A stretch of DNA of 43,563 nucleotides from a virus: positions 1-43,563 of the IMG/VR virus record IMGVR_UViG_3300027156_000015; one strand, written 5' to 3'. Below, one piece after another: positions 9,169 to 18,007 of the stretch. The position numbers were made by a program, and so were the translations under genes. Below the pieces are notes generated by a model, which worked only from the letters and a program-made list of their open reading frames with translations, made no database searches and had not been told where the DNA came from. How positions within the stretch are numbered: the stretch's first letter is position 1; the number at the start of each line of letters is the position of its first letter.

Positions 9169-11688
9169 TTATAATTGGAAACATTGAGAGACGTCATCAC
9201 AACTTACAACAGCTCCCAAGGTAAGTGCTCCAGAGGGGCTAGTTGTAGTGCCATCATAAGAATACAATGTAAGACAATTATTTACCGAAGTGTTTGTCCC
9301 TACTTTATATGTAGTTCCAACACTTCCATTGTTAGTTGTTTTTATAGATAGGGTAGCTCCTGATGCACAACTAATGGCTGTCCATAAATAATAAAAAGTT
9401 GCAGGAACACAATTTACTGTTAAAGAATATGAAGTATTTAGTGTACCTCTAGAGTCATACAATCTAATAGTATATACTGTTCCGCTGCCAACAAACCCAG
9501 CAACAGAAGCTCCATCAGCGTTAGAACCAGCATACCCATCAACTGTCCAAAAATATCCAGTCCCGTTTCCTCCAGCAATTCCATTAACCCTAATAGTTCC
9601 ATAACCTAATGAATTACAATTAGTAACAGATATAGTGCCATCCCCAGCTAATACTGGAGCAGGATAATCACTACATCCTATATTTATTGTATATGTTGTA
9701 GTAGTATCCCTTCTATAGTCTCCAACTACTACTGTATACTGCGCATTACTAAGGCTTGATATTGTTTGATTTCCTGGATATAATTCTGTTAAAAATGTGC
9801 CACCATTAAACACTCTTGCATAATATCCTTCTCCTACTCCTCCAGACCAAGAGCTAATGGTAATGTACCCAGTTCCTAAATATCCAGTACAACCACTTGA
9901 TATTGAAGCTGTTGGAGCGGCTATAGTAAAATCAGAACAGTTTGCTTCATTACTTAAAATACCACTAGCATCTACTGTCCAAACTTTTCCTCCATAAGAA
10001 TAATAGTATGAAGTATTTGGATGTCCTGTTAAATTTCCCGAAGCACCATCGTGATTAGTCCATACTTGAACTCCATTTGCAAGTGCTGGTATAGTATTAT
10101 ATGTATAAAGTGTTATTTTATTTGTAAAACCATAATTTGCGTGGTAACAAGCTAATGGTCTAGTTGTACCATACCCAGCTCCATAAGACTTTGGCGTAGT
10201 AAAGCAGTACGATGTATTATTACAATCGCTAACTGGCTGAAGACTATCTAAGTTAATATCGTAACTAGGGCCAGCAGCAGTGCCACTAACAGACACGCAA
10301 TTCATTTTTACAAATGCACCACCTAGATAAAAAGCACCACCTGGCGCGCTTTGTCTTATACTTCTAGCAATTAGCGTTCCACTTCCATCACATCTTGATA
10401 AAATATAATAGTAATAAACTTGGAATACTTGACCAGTCAACGGAGTACAACACTTACAATCTAATGTAACAGTATAAGCTGTATTAACAGTTTGCCTACC
10501 GTCGTAAACTCTTATTGTATAAGTTCCACTTGCTATACTACTTGTAGTTCCACTTACATTCTGGCCTATTGATAAATAACCACTTGTAGTTCCTTGTGGA
10601 TTTGTTATTGTCCACTTATAACCAAAAGCATTACCCCCACTAATAGAAGAGACGTTTATGTATCCAGTTCCATTACATCCACCTCCAGCACAACCAAAGT
10701 CATATGTTCCAGCTAAAGGGGGATATCCAAGAGATGAACAAGTCTGTTCGTTTTGTAAAATACTTACTATAGTATCTGCAGGACTGACATACCAAACCTT
10801 AGCATTTGTATTTGTAGTGTCTGAAGGGTCAGACCAAGAATACCAACCTGCAGGCACTAAGCCAGTAGGATTATTCAAAGGAGCGCTATTATAAACTATA
10901 GAACCATTACGAAGACCATATTGCTTTTGGTCGCACTGCACATATATAGTCTTCTTACCAGCAGCAAATTCTTGATAAGTAGGGTAAGCAGAAGGAGGAG
11001 CTATTCTATTGTAACAAGCTAGTTGGGCAGATATTGAAGAATAACCTGTACCATAAGCTCCAACTGTGGGGTTGCAATATAAACAGTTATCACAACCACC
11101 AGGGTCTAGTACGATATAGCTAGGGTTAGATAGGTCAAAGTCATAAGGTGGTGGAACTGGGTATCCTGGTATGCTGTAGTCGTAATACGGGCCGCTAGCG
11201 GCTGAGTTGATATAATGACACTGATAAGTGCCAAAGTTCCCTGCTGCGTACACCTGCCCCAATGGAGCGGATTGTCTTTTTGAGCGACCTACTACAGTTC
11301 CTGGCGTTCCGTCGCATCTTACTAAATTATAGTAATAATACATCTGAAATACTTGACCTGTAATAGTACAAATAACTTCTCTAGCTATGGCTGTAAAATC
11401 ACATAAATACCAGTTAGCTGTTCCTGTAATAGCACAATAGGTTGCAGTAGCTGTTGCCGTTAATGGCAAGCAATCATATACCCATCTAGCAGATGCTTTA
11501 AATTCACAGTACTGAGTTATTAAATTTGGGTTAGTTATTTTATTATTACCTTTTACTGAGGTAAAGTGCATCTCTGGAGCATTCCCTTTAAATACGCCAT
11601 TTTTAGCGTACTTGTGATTATGAGGCCCAATAACATCATTGCTCTCATCTAAGCTCATATTGCCATCAAAAATCTTAATCTCCTCCAT
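9169..11688 (-). CDS. modular tail fibre / receptor-binding-type protein (839 aa)
   Basis: Residues 1-57 (FDGNMSLDES, HKYAKNGVFKGN, SVKGNNKITNPNL) form an attachment module shared with the two 62-aa genes upstream. The rest is Cys/Tyr/Gly/Ser/Thr-rich extracellular-style sequence with large internal duplication. TGQVFQ(M/V)YYYY occurs at about 110-120 and 418-428, each followed by RCDG and RQSAP. Ig-like units with GTGYI, SGG, GY and D-x-R...Y occur near 333-411, 600-672 and 691-760. Such domains occur in Bacteroidetes adhesins and phage fibres. Bases 11041-11330 are clearly richer in G+C than the paralogous repeat near 10.1-10.4 kb, hinting at recent exchange. Probably contacts the host surface. 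Confidence 0.8.
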   Translation of the reverse strand: MEEIKIFDGNMSLDESNDVIGPHNHKYAKNGVFKGNAPEMHFTSVKGNNKITNPNLITQYCEFKASARWVYDCLPLTATATATYCAITGTANWYLCDFTAIAREVICTITGQVFQMYYYYNLVRCDGTPGTVVGRSKRQSAPLGQVYAAGNFGTYQCHYINSAASGPYYDYSIPGYPVPPPYDFDLSNPSYIVLDPGGCDNCLYCNPTVGAYGTGYSSISAQLACYNRIAPPSAYPTYQEFAAGKKTIYVQCDQKQYGLRNGSIVYNSAPLNNPTGLVPAGWYSWSDPSDTTNTNAKVWYVSPADTIVSILQNEQTCSSLGYPPLAGTYDFGCAGGGCNGTGYINVSSISGGNAFGYKWTITNPQGTTSGYLSIGQNVSGTTSSIASGTYTIRVYDGRQTVNTAYTVTLDCKCCTPLTGQVFQVYYYYILSRCDGSGTLIARSIRQSAPGGAFYLGGAFVKMNCVSVSGTAAGPSYDINLDSLQPVSDCNNTSYCFTTPKSYGAGYGTTRPLACYHANYGFTNKITLYTYNTIPALANGVQVWTNHDGASGNLTGHPNTSYYYSYGGKVWTVDASGILSNEANCSDFTIAAPTASISSGCTGYLGTGYITISSWSGGVGEGYYARVFNGGTFLTELYPGNQTISSLSNAQYTVVVGDYRRDTTTTYTINIGCSDYPAPVLAGDGTISVTNCNSLGYGTIRVNGIAGGNGTGYFWTVDGYAGSNADGASVAGFVGSGTVYTIRLYDSRGTLNTSYSLTVNCVPATFYYLWTAISCASGATLSIKTTNNGSVGTTYKVGTNTSVNNCLTLYSYDGTTTSPSGALTLGAVVSCDDVSQCFQL

Positions 11689-11691
11689 TGG

Positions 11692-11880
11692 TTATCTTGT
11701 GTTTACTTTAAGATTAGAGTTAGTGATTTTTTGGTTGCCCTTTATAGACTGAAATTTTGTGTAACCTACATTTCCCCTAAAAATACCATTACGAGCCTCC
11801 TTGTGATGTGTTCTAGGAAGAGTATCTCTAGGGTCATCTAGATTCATTATCCCACCAAATGTTTTTGTTTCTGTGCGCAT
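11692..11880 (-). CDS. orphan tail-attachment module, copy 2 (62 aa)
   Basis: A 62-aa protein consisting almost entirely of the module that starts the tail fibre: F-G-G-I-MNLDD, HHKEARNGIFRGN, KFQSIKGNQKITNSNL. By my count it is 43/62 identical to the neighbouring copy at 11889-12077. It is tightly packed, with a 3-nt gap to the fibre ATG and 8 nt from the other copy. The motif resembles the start of crAss-like tail proteins ('GGMN....A.N......GN'). Could be a separate adaptor subunit or the surviving head of a former fibre gene whose body was lost. Confidence 0.75.
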   Translation of the reverse strand: MRTETKTFGGIMNLDDPRDTLPRTHHKEARNGIFRGNVGYTKFQSIKGNQKITNSNLKVNTR

Positions 11881-11888
11881 TTCATCTA

Positions 11889-12077
11889 TTAACGGGTAAT
11901 TGTTTTTAAATTACTATTTGTAATCTTTTGATTACCTTTTATAGATTGAAATTTAATCATAGAGGAGTTTCCTCTAAATATACCATTCTTAGCTTCTTTA
12001 TGATGAACAGATGGAAATATTTCATTTGAATCATCTAGATTCATAACACCACTAAAAACTTTAGTTATGGTTTTCAT
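11889..12077 (-). CDS. orphan tail-attachment module, copy 1 (62 aa)
   Basis: First of three tandem copies of the module: F-S-G-V-MNLDD, HHKEAKNGIFRGN, IKFQSIKGNQKITNSNL. It differs from copy 2 mostly at non-core positions, while the C-terminal half is nearly invariant, which suggests purifying selection rather than decay. It follows the ring/connector gene by 1 nt. Role inferred as fibre or muzzle attachment. Not a recognised Pfam domain to me. Confidence 0.75.
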   Translation of the reverse strand: MKTITKVFSGVMNLDDSNEIFPSVHHKEAKNGIFRGNSSMIKFQSIKGNQKITNSNLKTITR

Positions 12078-12078
12078 A

Positions 12079-12849
12079 TTAAGCTTTAACTGCTAATTTA
12101 GTATTCATTCTTATAACCTCATTCGCATCCCATAATGTAACAGGATTTTCACGAAGATTCGCATTTCTTTTTTGGTTATAATATTCTTTTCTACGCAATT
12201 GCTTATCTCCTAAACTTGCTCTTCTTCCTAATGGTAAATGCTCAATATCCTTCCAAGCTATAAAAGCTAAAACAGCTTCTCTAATTTGTAAAGGTATTTT
12301 ATAATCAACATCATCAGCTGGAGATGATAAATATTCTAATACAACATATGCAAAAGAAAATTCATTATCTAAATAAATTAATCCTTGCTCTTCATCAACA
12401 TCAAACTGCCCAGCACTATTTAATACAGAACCAGCGCCAAAAATATTTACATATCTAGCTCCATCAAAATAATTGACATAAGCTAAGTCTTGTAATCTAT
12501 ATGTATTACCAGTTGTATTATCTGTATTGCTTGTAGTTCTATCTGTTTGATTTATTTTATAAGAAGACATATTTTTATTTCTTCTCAATGTAGATACTTC
12601 TCCGTATGCATTAAAAACTCCTACTTTAGAAAATCCAACATAGTCTGATGGAAGATTAACAGTCTTATTGGCATTAACAACTAGCTTAGCTGTCTTAGTA
12701 GTGCCATATACATCCATACCCATCTCTTCTACACCACGAACACCAACAGTCCATAATCTACGAAACTCTGCGCTAGTCTGTTTAGACTGGTCTAAGTATT
12801 GATAAATTACTTCTGCTAATCCAACCCATTTTGCTGTATCTTTTGCCAT
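12079..12849 (-). CDS. tail ring / tubular protein, crAss-like connector (256 aa)
   Basis: Has VGVRGVEEMGMDVYGTTKTA (about 34-53), then NANKTVNLPSDYVGFSKVG, then a central beta-rich part and a helical C-terminus (IPLQIREAVLAFIAWKDIEH). The 'vnank.v.LP.DY..y.kiGv' pattern is one I recognise from crAss-like ring/tail tube proteins (role comparable to T7 gp11/12 adaptors). It lies in the right order, between the smaller connector and the fibre genes. Family assignment from pattern memory; structural role likely. Confidence 0.7.
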   Translation of the reverse strand: MAKDTAKWVGLAEVIYQYLDQSKQTSAEFRRLWTVGVRGVEEMGMDVYGTTKTAKLVVNANKTVNLPSDYVGFSKVGVFNAYGEVSTLRRNKNMSSYKINQTDRTTSNTDNTTGNTYRLQDLAYVNYFDGARYVNIFGAGSVLNSAGQFDVDEEQGLIYLDNEFSFAYVVLEYLSSPADDVDYKIPLQIREAVLAFIAWKDIEHLPLGRRASLGDKQLRRKEYYNQKRNANLRENPVTLWDANEVIRMNTKLAVKA

Positions 12850-12854
12850 AATAT

Positions 12855-13478
12855 TTATACTTTATCTAATCCATCGTTTGTTGAATCTTGAGGAGTAGCT
12901 TTTCTAGTTCTAAGCTGATTCATAACTAAATTAATAATATCTGTAATGTACTCTTGAGGTACATTTATTTCTGCATCTAAATCTGCAGTTTCTGTACTTA
13001 CCATTCTTACAATAGCAAATTTGCCTACTAAGTTAGTATAGCTTTTAAACCAAAGTTTTTTACCTTCTGCCCAATAAAATATCTTACTAGGAGGCTGCTT
13101 TAAATTATCTATATAATCTAATTCTCTTGGAGAAATAGGTATTGGAGACTTAGCTAATCCAGTGCTTGTAGGGAATGTTACAGTAGAGATACCATATCCT
13201 CTTGATAAACCAAGTGGTACTTGAGGAAGGTCTAATGCATAGTATCCAGTATCATTATCTTTTGTAATAGCCAAGTTCTTGAATGTTGCATAAAAAGAAT
13301 CAGCAACAGTTTCTATACCATCAAGCTTTATAGCATCAGTATAATTAACTTTAGCCATATAGGCTATACCTTCATTAATATATAGGTTAATTTCCTTTTC
13401 TGTTACGTTAGCGTCATCTGTAGGTATACTACCATACATCATACGTCTTATCTGCTCTATTAGAACTTTTCTAGTCAT
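12855..13478 (-). CDS. head-tail connector / ring protein (207 aa)
   Basis: Starts with MTRKVLIEQIRRMMYGS and ends with INVPQEYITDIINLVMNQLR, then ATPQDSTNDGLDKV. This 'nVPqe.l..ii..v...l..rk.qP.D..NDg' ending recurs in structural proteins of Bacteroidetes phages. The ATG overlaps the upstream stop by 1 nt, giving translational coupling with the 327-aa connector. Its position between connector and ring protein supports a head-tail joining role. Confidence 0.7.
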   Translation of the reverse strand: MTRKVLIEQIRRMMYGSIPTDDANVTEKEINLYINEGIAYMAKVNYTDAIKLDGIETVADSFYATFKNLAITKDNDTGYYALDLPQVPLGLSRGYGISTVTFPTSTGLAKSPIPISPRELDYIDNLKQPPSKIFYWAEGKKLWFKSYTNLVGKFAIVRMVSTETADLDAEINVPQEYITDIINLVMNQLRTRKATPQDSTNDGLDKV

Positions 13479-14461
13479 TATTGGCCTTCGTTTTTAATTG
13501 TTTGAGATACTCTAAGTAAATCTCCATCTTTTAAGTTAATCCCTATAATACCTATTGCTCTATAAATAATTTCATTCATATCAGAATCAGCCCACTCTGG
13601 TTGAGTGCTTGGAACTCTTATCTCTACGGTAACAGTACCATCAAATGTATTACTTGGGACTATTGATATTGCAGCTGCTGTAGTAGCAATACCAGTAATA
13701 TTTATAGTTCCATTTACACTTGTTGTTCCAGTAAGACCACCAAAATTAACCGTAACAGAACCTACTGTTCTTGTTGATACTGTTACAACAATATTATAAT
13801 ATGTTCCTATAGTGGCTGTTGTTGCTGAGTTTGCCAATGGAACAACAGAGCCTGTAGTGTGAGTGTATCCGCCTGCACTTAACCCTGTTGCACCAGATGC
13901 TAATGCCCAGTTTGTACCAGATGCAGTAGTTGCAATATTTACATTTTCAGAATAAACCAAGTTACCAATATAAGCCCAAAGCATTTTATTTGGATTTCTA
14001 ATGTATCCTAATATTGGAGAAGCTACAGTAGATGGATAAAACTTAAAATTATCGCCAAACTCCATATAGATAGGGTCTGCAGTTGTTGGGGCGTCTATTG
14101 GATTACTAAGATGGTTTGCTAAATTATCATCAAATACTTTTTTGATTGGTCTATTAGCAGATGTTCTTAATGATGTTGCAGTATTCATTGCTGCAGGCTT
14201 TGCAGAAAGACTAGAAGCAACAGTTAATGTAGCTTCTGTATAAAACTTTGATAATCTATCAGATATAGAAGCATTGCTAATTAAACCTGCTGGACTATTT
14301 TTATTGTTTGAATTAATATTACCAGTTCCATCAACAATAGATTCTAAATATTGGGTTTGAGCCATATTTATAATGTTATTGAAATCTTCTGGAGATAGGT
14401 ATGTGCCTTGATATTTATCAACAAGGTAGGTTACTGTTTTATATACTTCATCTATAGTCAT
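13478..14461 (-). CDS. head-tail connector with inserted Ig-like/CBM-like domain (327 aa)
   Basis: Start is ATG 14461. A longer frame to 14530 would run through a terminator and a promoter box, so I reject it. The N-terminus, MTIDEVYKTVTYLVDKYQGT followed by LSPEDFNNIINMAQ, matches crAss-like connector proteins. The C-terminal PEWADSDMNEIIYRAIGIIG also looks like the family. Between them, at about 165-283, sits a Thr/Gly/Ser-rich beta domain (YYNIVVTVSTRTVGSVTVNFGG, in parts) of the kind phages display on capsids. This looks like an insertion into a loop near the C-terminus. Confidence 0.75.
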   Translation of the reverse strand: MTIDEVYKTVTYLVDKYQGTYLSPEDFNNIINMAQTQYLESIVDGTGNINSNNKNSPAGLISNASISDRLSKFYTEATLTVASSLSAKPAAMNTATSLRTSANRPIKKVFDDNLANHLSNPIDAPTTADPIYMEFGDNFKFYPSTVASPILGYIRNPNKMLWAYIGNLVYSENVNIATTASGTNWALASGATGLSAGGYTHTTGSVVPLANSATTATIGTYYNIVVTVSTRTVGSVTVNFGGLTGTTSVNGTINITGIATTAAAISIVPSNTFDGTVTVEIRVPSTQPEWADSDMNEIIYRAIGIIGINLKDGDLLRVSQTIKNEGQ

Positions 14462-14465
14462 ATTG

Positions 14466-14473
14466 CAAATATA
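14466..14473 (-). promoter_or_regulatory. -7 promoter element TATATTTG for connector operon
   Basis: Perfect TAnnTTTG on the minus strand, 4 nt before the connector ATG and 3 nt after the terminator T-tract. A transcript from here would have almost no leader. The -33 region is occupied by the terminator hairpin. Confidence 0.45.
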
Positions 14474-14476
14474 AAC

Positions 14477-14503
14477 AAAAAACCCCTCGTAGAAACGAGA
14501 GGT
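14477..14503 (-). terminator. rho-independent terminator after the 307-aa head protein gene
   Basis: On the minus strand a 9-bp stem, ACCTCTCGT/ACGAGGGGT (one G-U pair), with loop TTCT is followed by a run of T. It lies 35 nt beyond the stop at 14538. Confidence 0.85.
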
Positions 14504-14537
14504 CTTAACCAATGAAACCATATAACACAAAGCGAGG

Positions 14538-15458
14538 TTAGGCTTTCACCAAACTCTTTATTTCTAAATAGAAATCTCTACCTTTTTCAGTCAAACAAAA
14601 TTCAGCTAAGAATTCTGTAGCCTGCTTTCCATCGGGGATTTGAGCTATAAAGGTCTTCGTATCCGACCATATAGCTTGACCCTTGATTTGAGATAGGTTT
14701 ATTAAACCAGCTTCAATGGCTCTGTCAATTACAAATTTAGCTAAAATTAAAGGATTATTGTAACTCTTCAAAAATAGGTCTGGTAATCTTTTTGCTGCGT
14801 CGTAGTACTTAATCCTAAGACTTCTTTCTGAAACATACTCTCTGTTATCATCAATAACATTAACGCCTAAATATTTAGCGTGAGGTAGCATAATTTCATA
14901 TGCAGTTGTTTTAGCTAGTTCTGTAGCATTCATCTCGTTTTCAAGGCTTTTGAAGTTTTTATCTTCAATAGCTTGATTGTCAATTAAAGTGTAAATAGCC
15001 CTTGATTCTGGCAATCTGTTAGTATTTGCCTTGTTCATATTAGACTTATGTAAGAATTCTAATAAGGCTGTTTTTTGAGATTGTACCCTAAGTCTTCCAT
15101 TTACAAATCTAATTTCTGGTCTTTGCTTTTGTTTGTGCTCAGACAAGTGTTCTTGTTCGTCCACCCAAATAGTGCCTACACCCTCTAAGTACCTAATATT
15201 TCTTTCGGACTTTGTTTCTGGGTCGTAAATAACATCTGTGTTCTTAATGATGTAATTCTCTGGGAATGGAAACTTTGCGTTTACAGTATTAACTTGAAAC
15301 TTTTCAACTAGCTCAAATTCGTACCAAGGTGCTTGTTTTTTCTTTTTTTCAATTAATTCTGGGATAAACATTGAAGCTTCAGTAGCTTCTTTGGATGCGA
15401 TTTCTACATCTACGATGTTGCCTTCGGCATCAATTGTTTGTTTTTTTGCTTTTGCCAT
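14538..15458 (-). CDS. putative head/structural protein, own transcription unit (306 aa)
   Basis: Start is ATG 15458 (MAKAKKQTIDAEGN). A longer frame upstream enters the terminator and promoter of the capsid gene. The protein is soluble and mixed alpha/beta, with charged Lys/Glu-rich regions. APWYEFELVEKFQVN is followed by NYIIKNTDVIYDPET and NGRLRVQSQKTALLEFL. It is flanked on both sides by a terminator and preceded by a TATATTTG box, so it is probably expressed on its own. Position directly after the capsid gene suggests a head protein, for example head fibre, decoration or completion. No domain recognised. Confidence 0.7.
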   Translation of the reverse strand: MAKAKKQTIDAEGNIVDVEIASKEATEASMFIPELIEKKKKQAPWYEFELVEKFQVNTVNAKFPFPENYIIKNTDVIYDPETKSERNIRYLEGVGTIWVDEQEHLSEHKQKQRPEIRFVNGRLRVQSQKTALLEFLHKSNMNKANTNRLPESRAIYTLIDNQAIEDKNFKSLENEMNATELAKTTAYEIMLPHAKYLGVNVIDDNREYVSERSLRIKYYDAAKRLPDLFLKSYNNPLILAKFVIDRAIEAGLINLSQIKGQAIWSDTKTFIAQIPDGKQATEFLAEFCLTEKGRDFYLEIKSLVKA

Positions 15459-15478
15459 ATTGGTTATTTTATGTTCTA

Positions 15479-15486
15479 CAAATATA
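15479..15486 (-). promoter_or_regulatory. -7 promoter element TATATTTG for the 306-aa head gene
   Basis: Perfect TAnnTTTG, 21 nt before the ATG and 3 nt after the terminator T-tract. Same spacing as at 14466-14473. Confidence 0.45.
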
Positions 15487-15489
15487 GAT

Positions 15490-15521
15490 AAAAAAAAGAA
15501 CCCCACCATAAGGCAGGGTTC
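15490..15521 (-). terminator. rho-independent terminator after major capsid gene
   Basis: Minus-strand stem GAACCCTGCC/GGTGGGGTTC (10 bp, two G-U pairs), loop TTAT, then eight T. It lies 20 nt after the capsid stop. Confidence 0.9.
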
Positions 15522-15541
15522 CTTTTATTAATCTGTAAAGA

Positions 15542-16879
15542 TTAGTAAGTAACTGAAATGTATTGATTTGCAGCAAACACTTGCACACCTGCGTATGCCA
15601 TATGATGCACATTCAATTCCATTTTGTCTGAAGTTGGAACTTTAGCTAAAGCACCAGTTTCCCAAACTTTCACTTCTTTTCCTGGCTCTACTTCGTTAGA
15701 AACGATACGTAAAGAAGGAATTTTGTCTCCAGTTTGAGCATCACGACCTTCTTTCATAGGAATTAAAATACCACTATTCTTGTATAAAGAAGTTCCTGGA
15801 GTTACTCCATAAACAGCTTCAGCATTGAATGGTAAGTATTTCTTCATATGGAAAGTTGTACCGTCAATCTTGATAGAATCAAAACCGTACTTCACAGCAA
15901 CGTCTTGAGAACCACCAGCATTAGCCCAAACGATAGCACCATTTTGATACTTAGTAAATAAAGCATCATCAACTGCAGTTCTTAAGTAAGAATCCATTAA
16001 GAAATGGTATTCACTAGCACCACCGTTGAAATCAGCTAAACGAGCGATAGCGTGGAAATCATCAATATCAAATGCAGAGTTAGTACCCCACTGATAAGTT
16101 TGACCACCAGCTTTAATTTGAGGAATTAAACCAGTTGTACCAACTGTACCTGTGATGTTATCAGCAGCAGAACCAAACATCAATTTGAATTCTTTGTTAT
16201 TCATAAAGCGACGAACAGCCTCATCTAAACCTTTGTAGGTATAGTAAGCTTGACCGTTAACTTCAAAATACAATTCTTCAATCTTAGCACGGTCAGTGAT
16301 AGAAAAGTCTTCACGAATTTCAGTTGTGTAGAACATTTTCTTTTCAGTCAAACCAGTCATAGAGTTGAATTTGCTAGAAGCTTCACCAGCTTCAGTAATT
16401 CCACGGAACAATAAGAAAGCTGTAGAAGTAGCACCTAAGTCATCATTAGCATCAATTGCAGCTAATAAAGGCTTAATAGTACAAACAGTTGCAGAAGCAA
16501 CAGCTGTAATTTTGTACTGAACTCCTGTTGCAGCGTTCTCAACAACTTCACCTACGCGTAATGGAGAAATACCACCATTAACATAAGAAGAAGAGATTGT
16601 AACATCAATAGCAGCACCTGCAGCAACTGATGCTAATGCACCACCGCTTAATTGAACTGCACTATGTAATTTACCGCGAGATTCAAAGTGAAAGAATTCT
16701 CTTGAAGGAACTGTAGCTTTCATACCTAACGCCTCAAGTAATTGAGTGTAGTTTTGAGAGCCATATTTCTCAATAAACTTATCGTAGTATTGAGGTTTTA
16801 GGATAGATAAATCAGACACAAATTGTCTGTTTACTTGTCCTGTAGAGGTAACAACGTTACCTGGTTGAAGAACTGCCAT
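15542..16879 (-). CDS. major capsid protein, HK97-like (445 aa)
   Basis: Position after portal and scaffold, length, and pattern point to the major capsid protein. Features include a helical N-arm (about 1-45), a beta-rich insertion (about 75-160), EKKMFYTTEIREDFSITDRA (about 181-200), a central helix with GLDEAVRRFMNNKEFKLMFG, and the terminal P-domain strands ending in AYAGVQVFAANQYISV. It shows less A/T-biased, more uniform codon use (GCA, GAA, CCA) than neighbours, as expected for high expression. A strong terminator follows, which would leave a capsid-rich mRNA. Confidence 0.9.
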   Translation of the reverse strand: MAVLQPGNVVTSTGQVNRQFVSDLSILKPQYYDKFIEKYGSQNYTQLLEALGMKATVPSREFFHFESRGKLHSAVQLSGGALASVAAGAAIDVTISSSYVNGGISPLRVGEVVENAATGVQYKITAVASATVCTIKPLLAAIDANDDLGATSTAFLLFRGITEAGEASSKFNSMTGLTEKKMFYTTEIREDFSITDRAKIEELYFEVNGQAYYTYKGLDEAVRRFMNNKEFKLMFGSAADNITGTVGTTGLIPQIKAGGQTYQWGTNSAFDIDDFHAIARLADFNGGASEYHFLMDSYLRTAVDDALFTKYQNGAIVWANAGGSQDVAVKYGFDSIKIDGTTFHMKKYLPFNAEAVYGVTPGTSLYKNSGILIPMKEGRDAQTGDKIPSLRIVSNEVEPGKEVKVWETGALAKVPTSDKMELNVHHMAYAGVQVFAANQYISVTY

Positions 16880-16913
16880 TTTTTAATTTTTTAAATTATT
16901 TTTAAATTATTGT

Positions 16914-17987
16914 TTATAGACTAAACATTTTGCCTACCATCTTATCGTAATCACTTGTATCAGCTACAGCAGCTTGTCTAGGAGCGTTACTGTAATCAAT
17001 ATTTTTCATCCCCTTCAATAAATCTGACTTCGCTTTGCTTACCGCTTGGGTAACCATAGAGTTGACAATTTTATCTCTGTTTTGTAAGAAATAGACGTCT
17101 TCTGCTAATTGCTTGGAATCGTACTTACCATCCTTGTAGTAACGAGGCCCGTAAAAAGACTCTAAATCAAAAGTTTTCAAATCGCTTTGAAGTTGTGCTT
17201 TCTCCTCTGGTGACAGAGCATACTTGCCGTCAAATTGGACTTCCTCGTCCTTGTAGCTGACGTTAAATCCTTCAAAACCTTTTAAGCCATCTTCAATGCT
17301 TTTTTCAAACACCTCTCTGGCTTCTTGATACACTTTTGCATTTTCTTGCTCTTGAGATTCTAAATACTGATTAACAATATCGTCTGTATTAACAGGCGCT
17401 TGTTTTTGTTGTAAATGACTCAAGATATCTGGAAAGCTAATGTCCTGTTTTAATGTTTGCAAGTAATCTTTCGCATCACGAACATCTTTCTTCAATTCCC
17501 TTGCAATCGCTTTTTCTTGCTTCTCTATCTGCTTATTTTTAGCAGTAATTTCAATCTCTTGAGGAGTTAAATCTGGATAATCGTAAGCTAATCTTAACTT
17601 TACAATATCAGATTCACTCATCGTGTCCAACTCAGAAAGAACTTTTTGTTCATACAATATGTCTGCTATTTCGGATACGTTCCCGCTAACTAGACCATCG
17701 TATATATTTTTAGCTACATCATTGTTCCACTCAAATCCAACAGCTTCTGGCTCTTGGGTTGGTGTTTCAGTAGTTTCAATTTTTGTTTCAGTAGCTGTAG
17801 GCTCTGTTTTTACTTCTGTAGTAGTCTCTACTGGTGTAGATTCTGTTGGAGTAGATTCAGTGCTTTCGCTTGCTGTTTGTGTTGTTCCCTCTTGAGGTAA
17901 CTCCACTGCTTGTGCTTTTTCATTTGAGGCATTTAAGTCATTGGAATAACTTGATACATCAAACGGGTTGATTTCTTGCTCTGTCAT
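16914..17987 (-). CDS. probable scaffold/capsid assembly protein (357 aa)
   Basis: Lies between portal and capsid genes, the usual place for a scaffold. The N-terminal 75 residues are a Thr/Glu/Pro/Ser-rich disordered stretch (repeats of TETK, TPTES). The middle (about 110-270) is highly charged and coiled-coil-like, and the C-terminus (QAVSKAKSDLLKGMKNIDYS then DYDKMVGKMFSL) is a short helix such as scaffolds use to bind coat protein. No protease motif was seen. Role inferred from place and architecture. Confidence 0.7.
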   Translation of the reverse strand: MTEQEINPFDVSSYSNDLNASNEKAQAVELPQEGTTQTASESTESTPTESTPVETTTEVKTEPTATETKIETTETPTQEPEAVGFEWNNDVAKNIYDGLVSGNVSEIADILYEQKVLSELDTMSESDIVKLRLAYDYPDLTPQEIEITAKNKQIEKQEKAIARELKKDVRDAKDYLQTLKQDISFPDILSHLQQKQAPVNTDDIVNQYLESQEQENAKVYQEAREVFEKSIEDGLKGFEGFNVSYKDEEVQFDGKYALSPEEKAQLQSDLKTFDLESFYGPRYYKDGKYDSKQLAEDVYFLQNRDKIVNSMVTQAVSKAKSDLLKGMKNIDYSNAPRQAAVADTSDYDKMVGKMFSL

Positions 17988-18007
17988 TTTTGGTTTATTT
18001 TGTTATG

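Noticed and set aside
14462-14530. Longer N-terminus for the connector gene
   Set aside because: It would translate through the terminator hairpin and the promoter box; ATG 14461 gives the conserved MTIDEVYK start.
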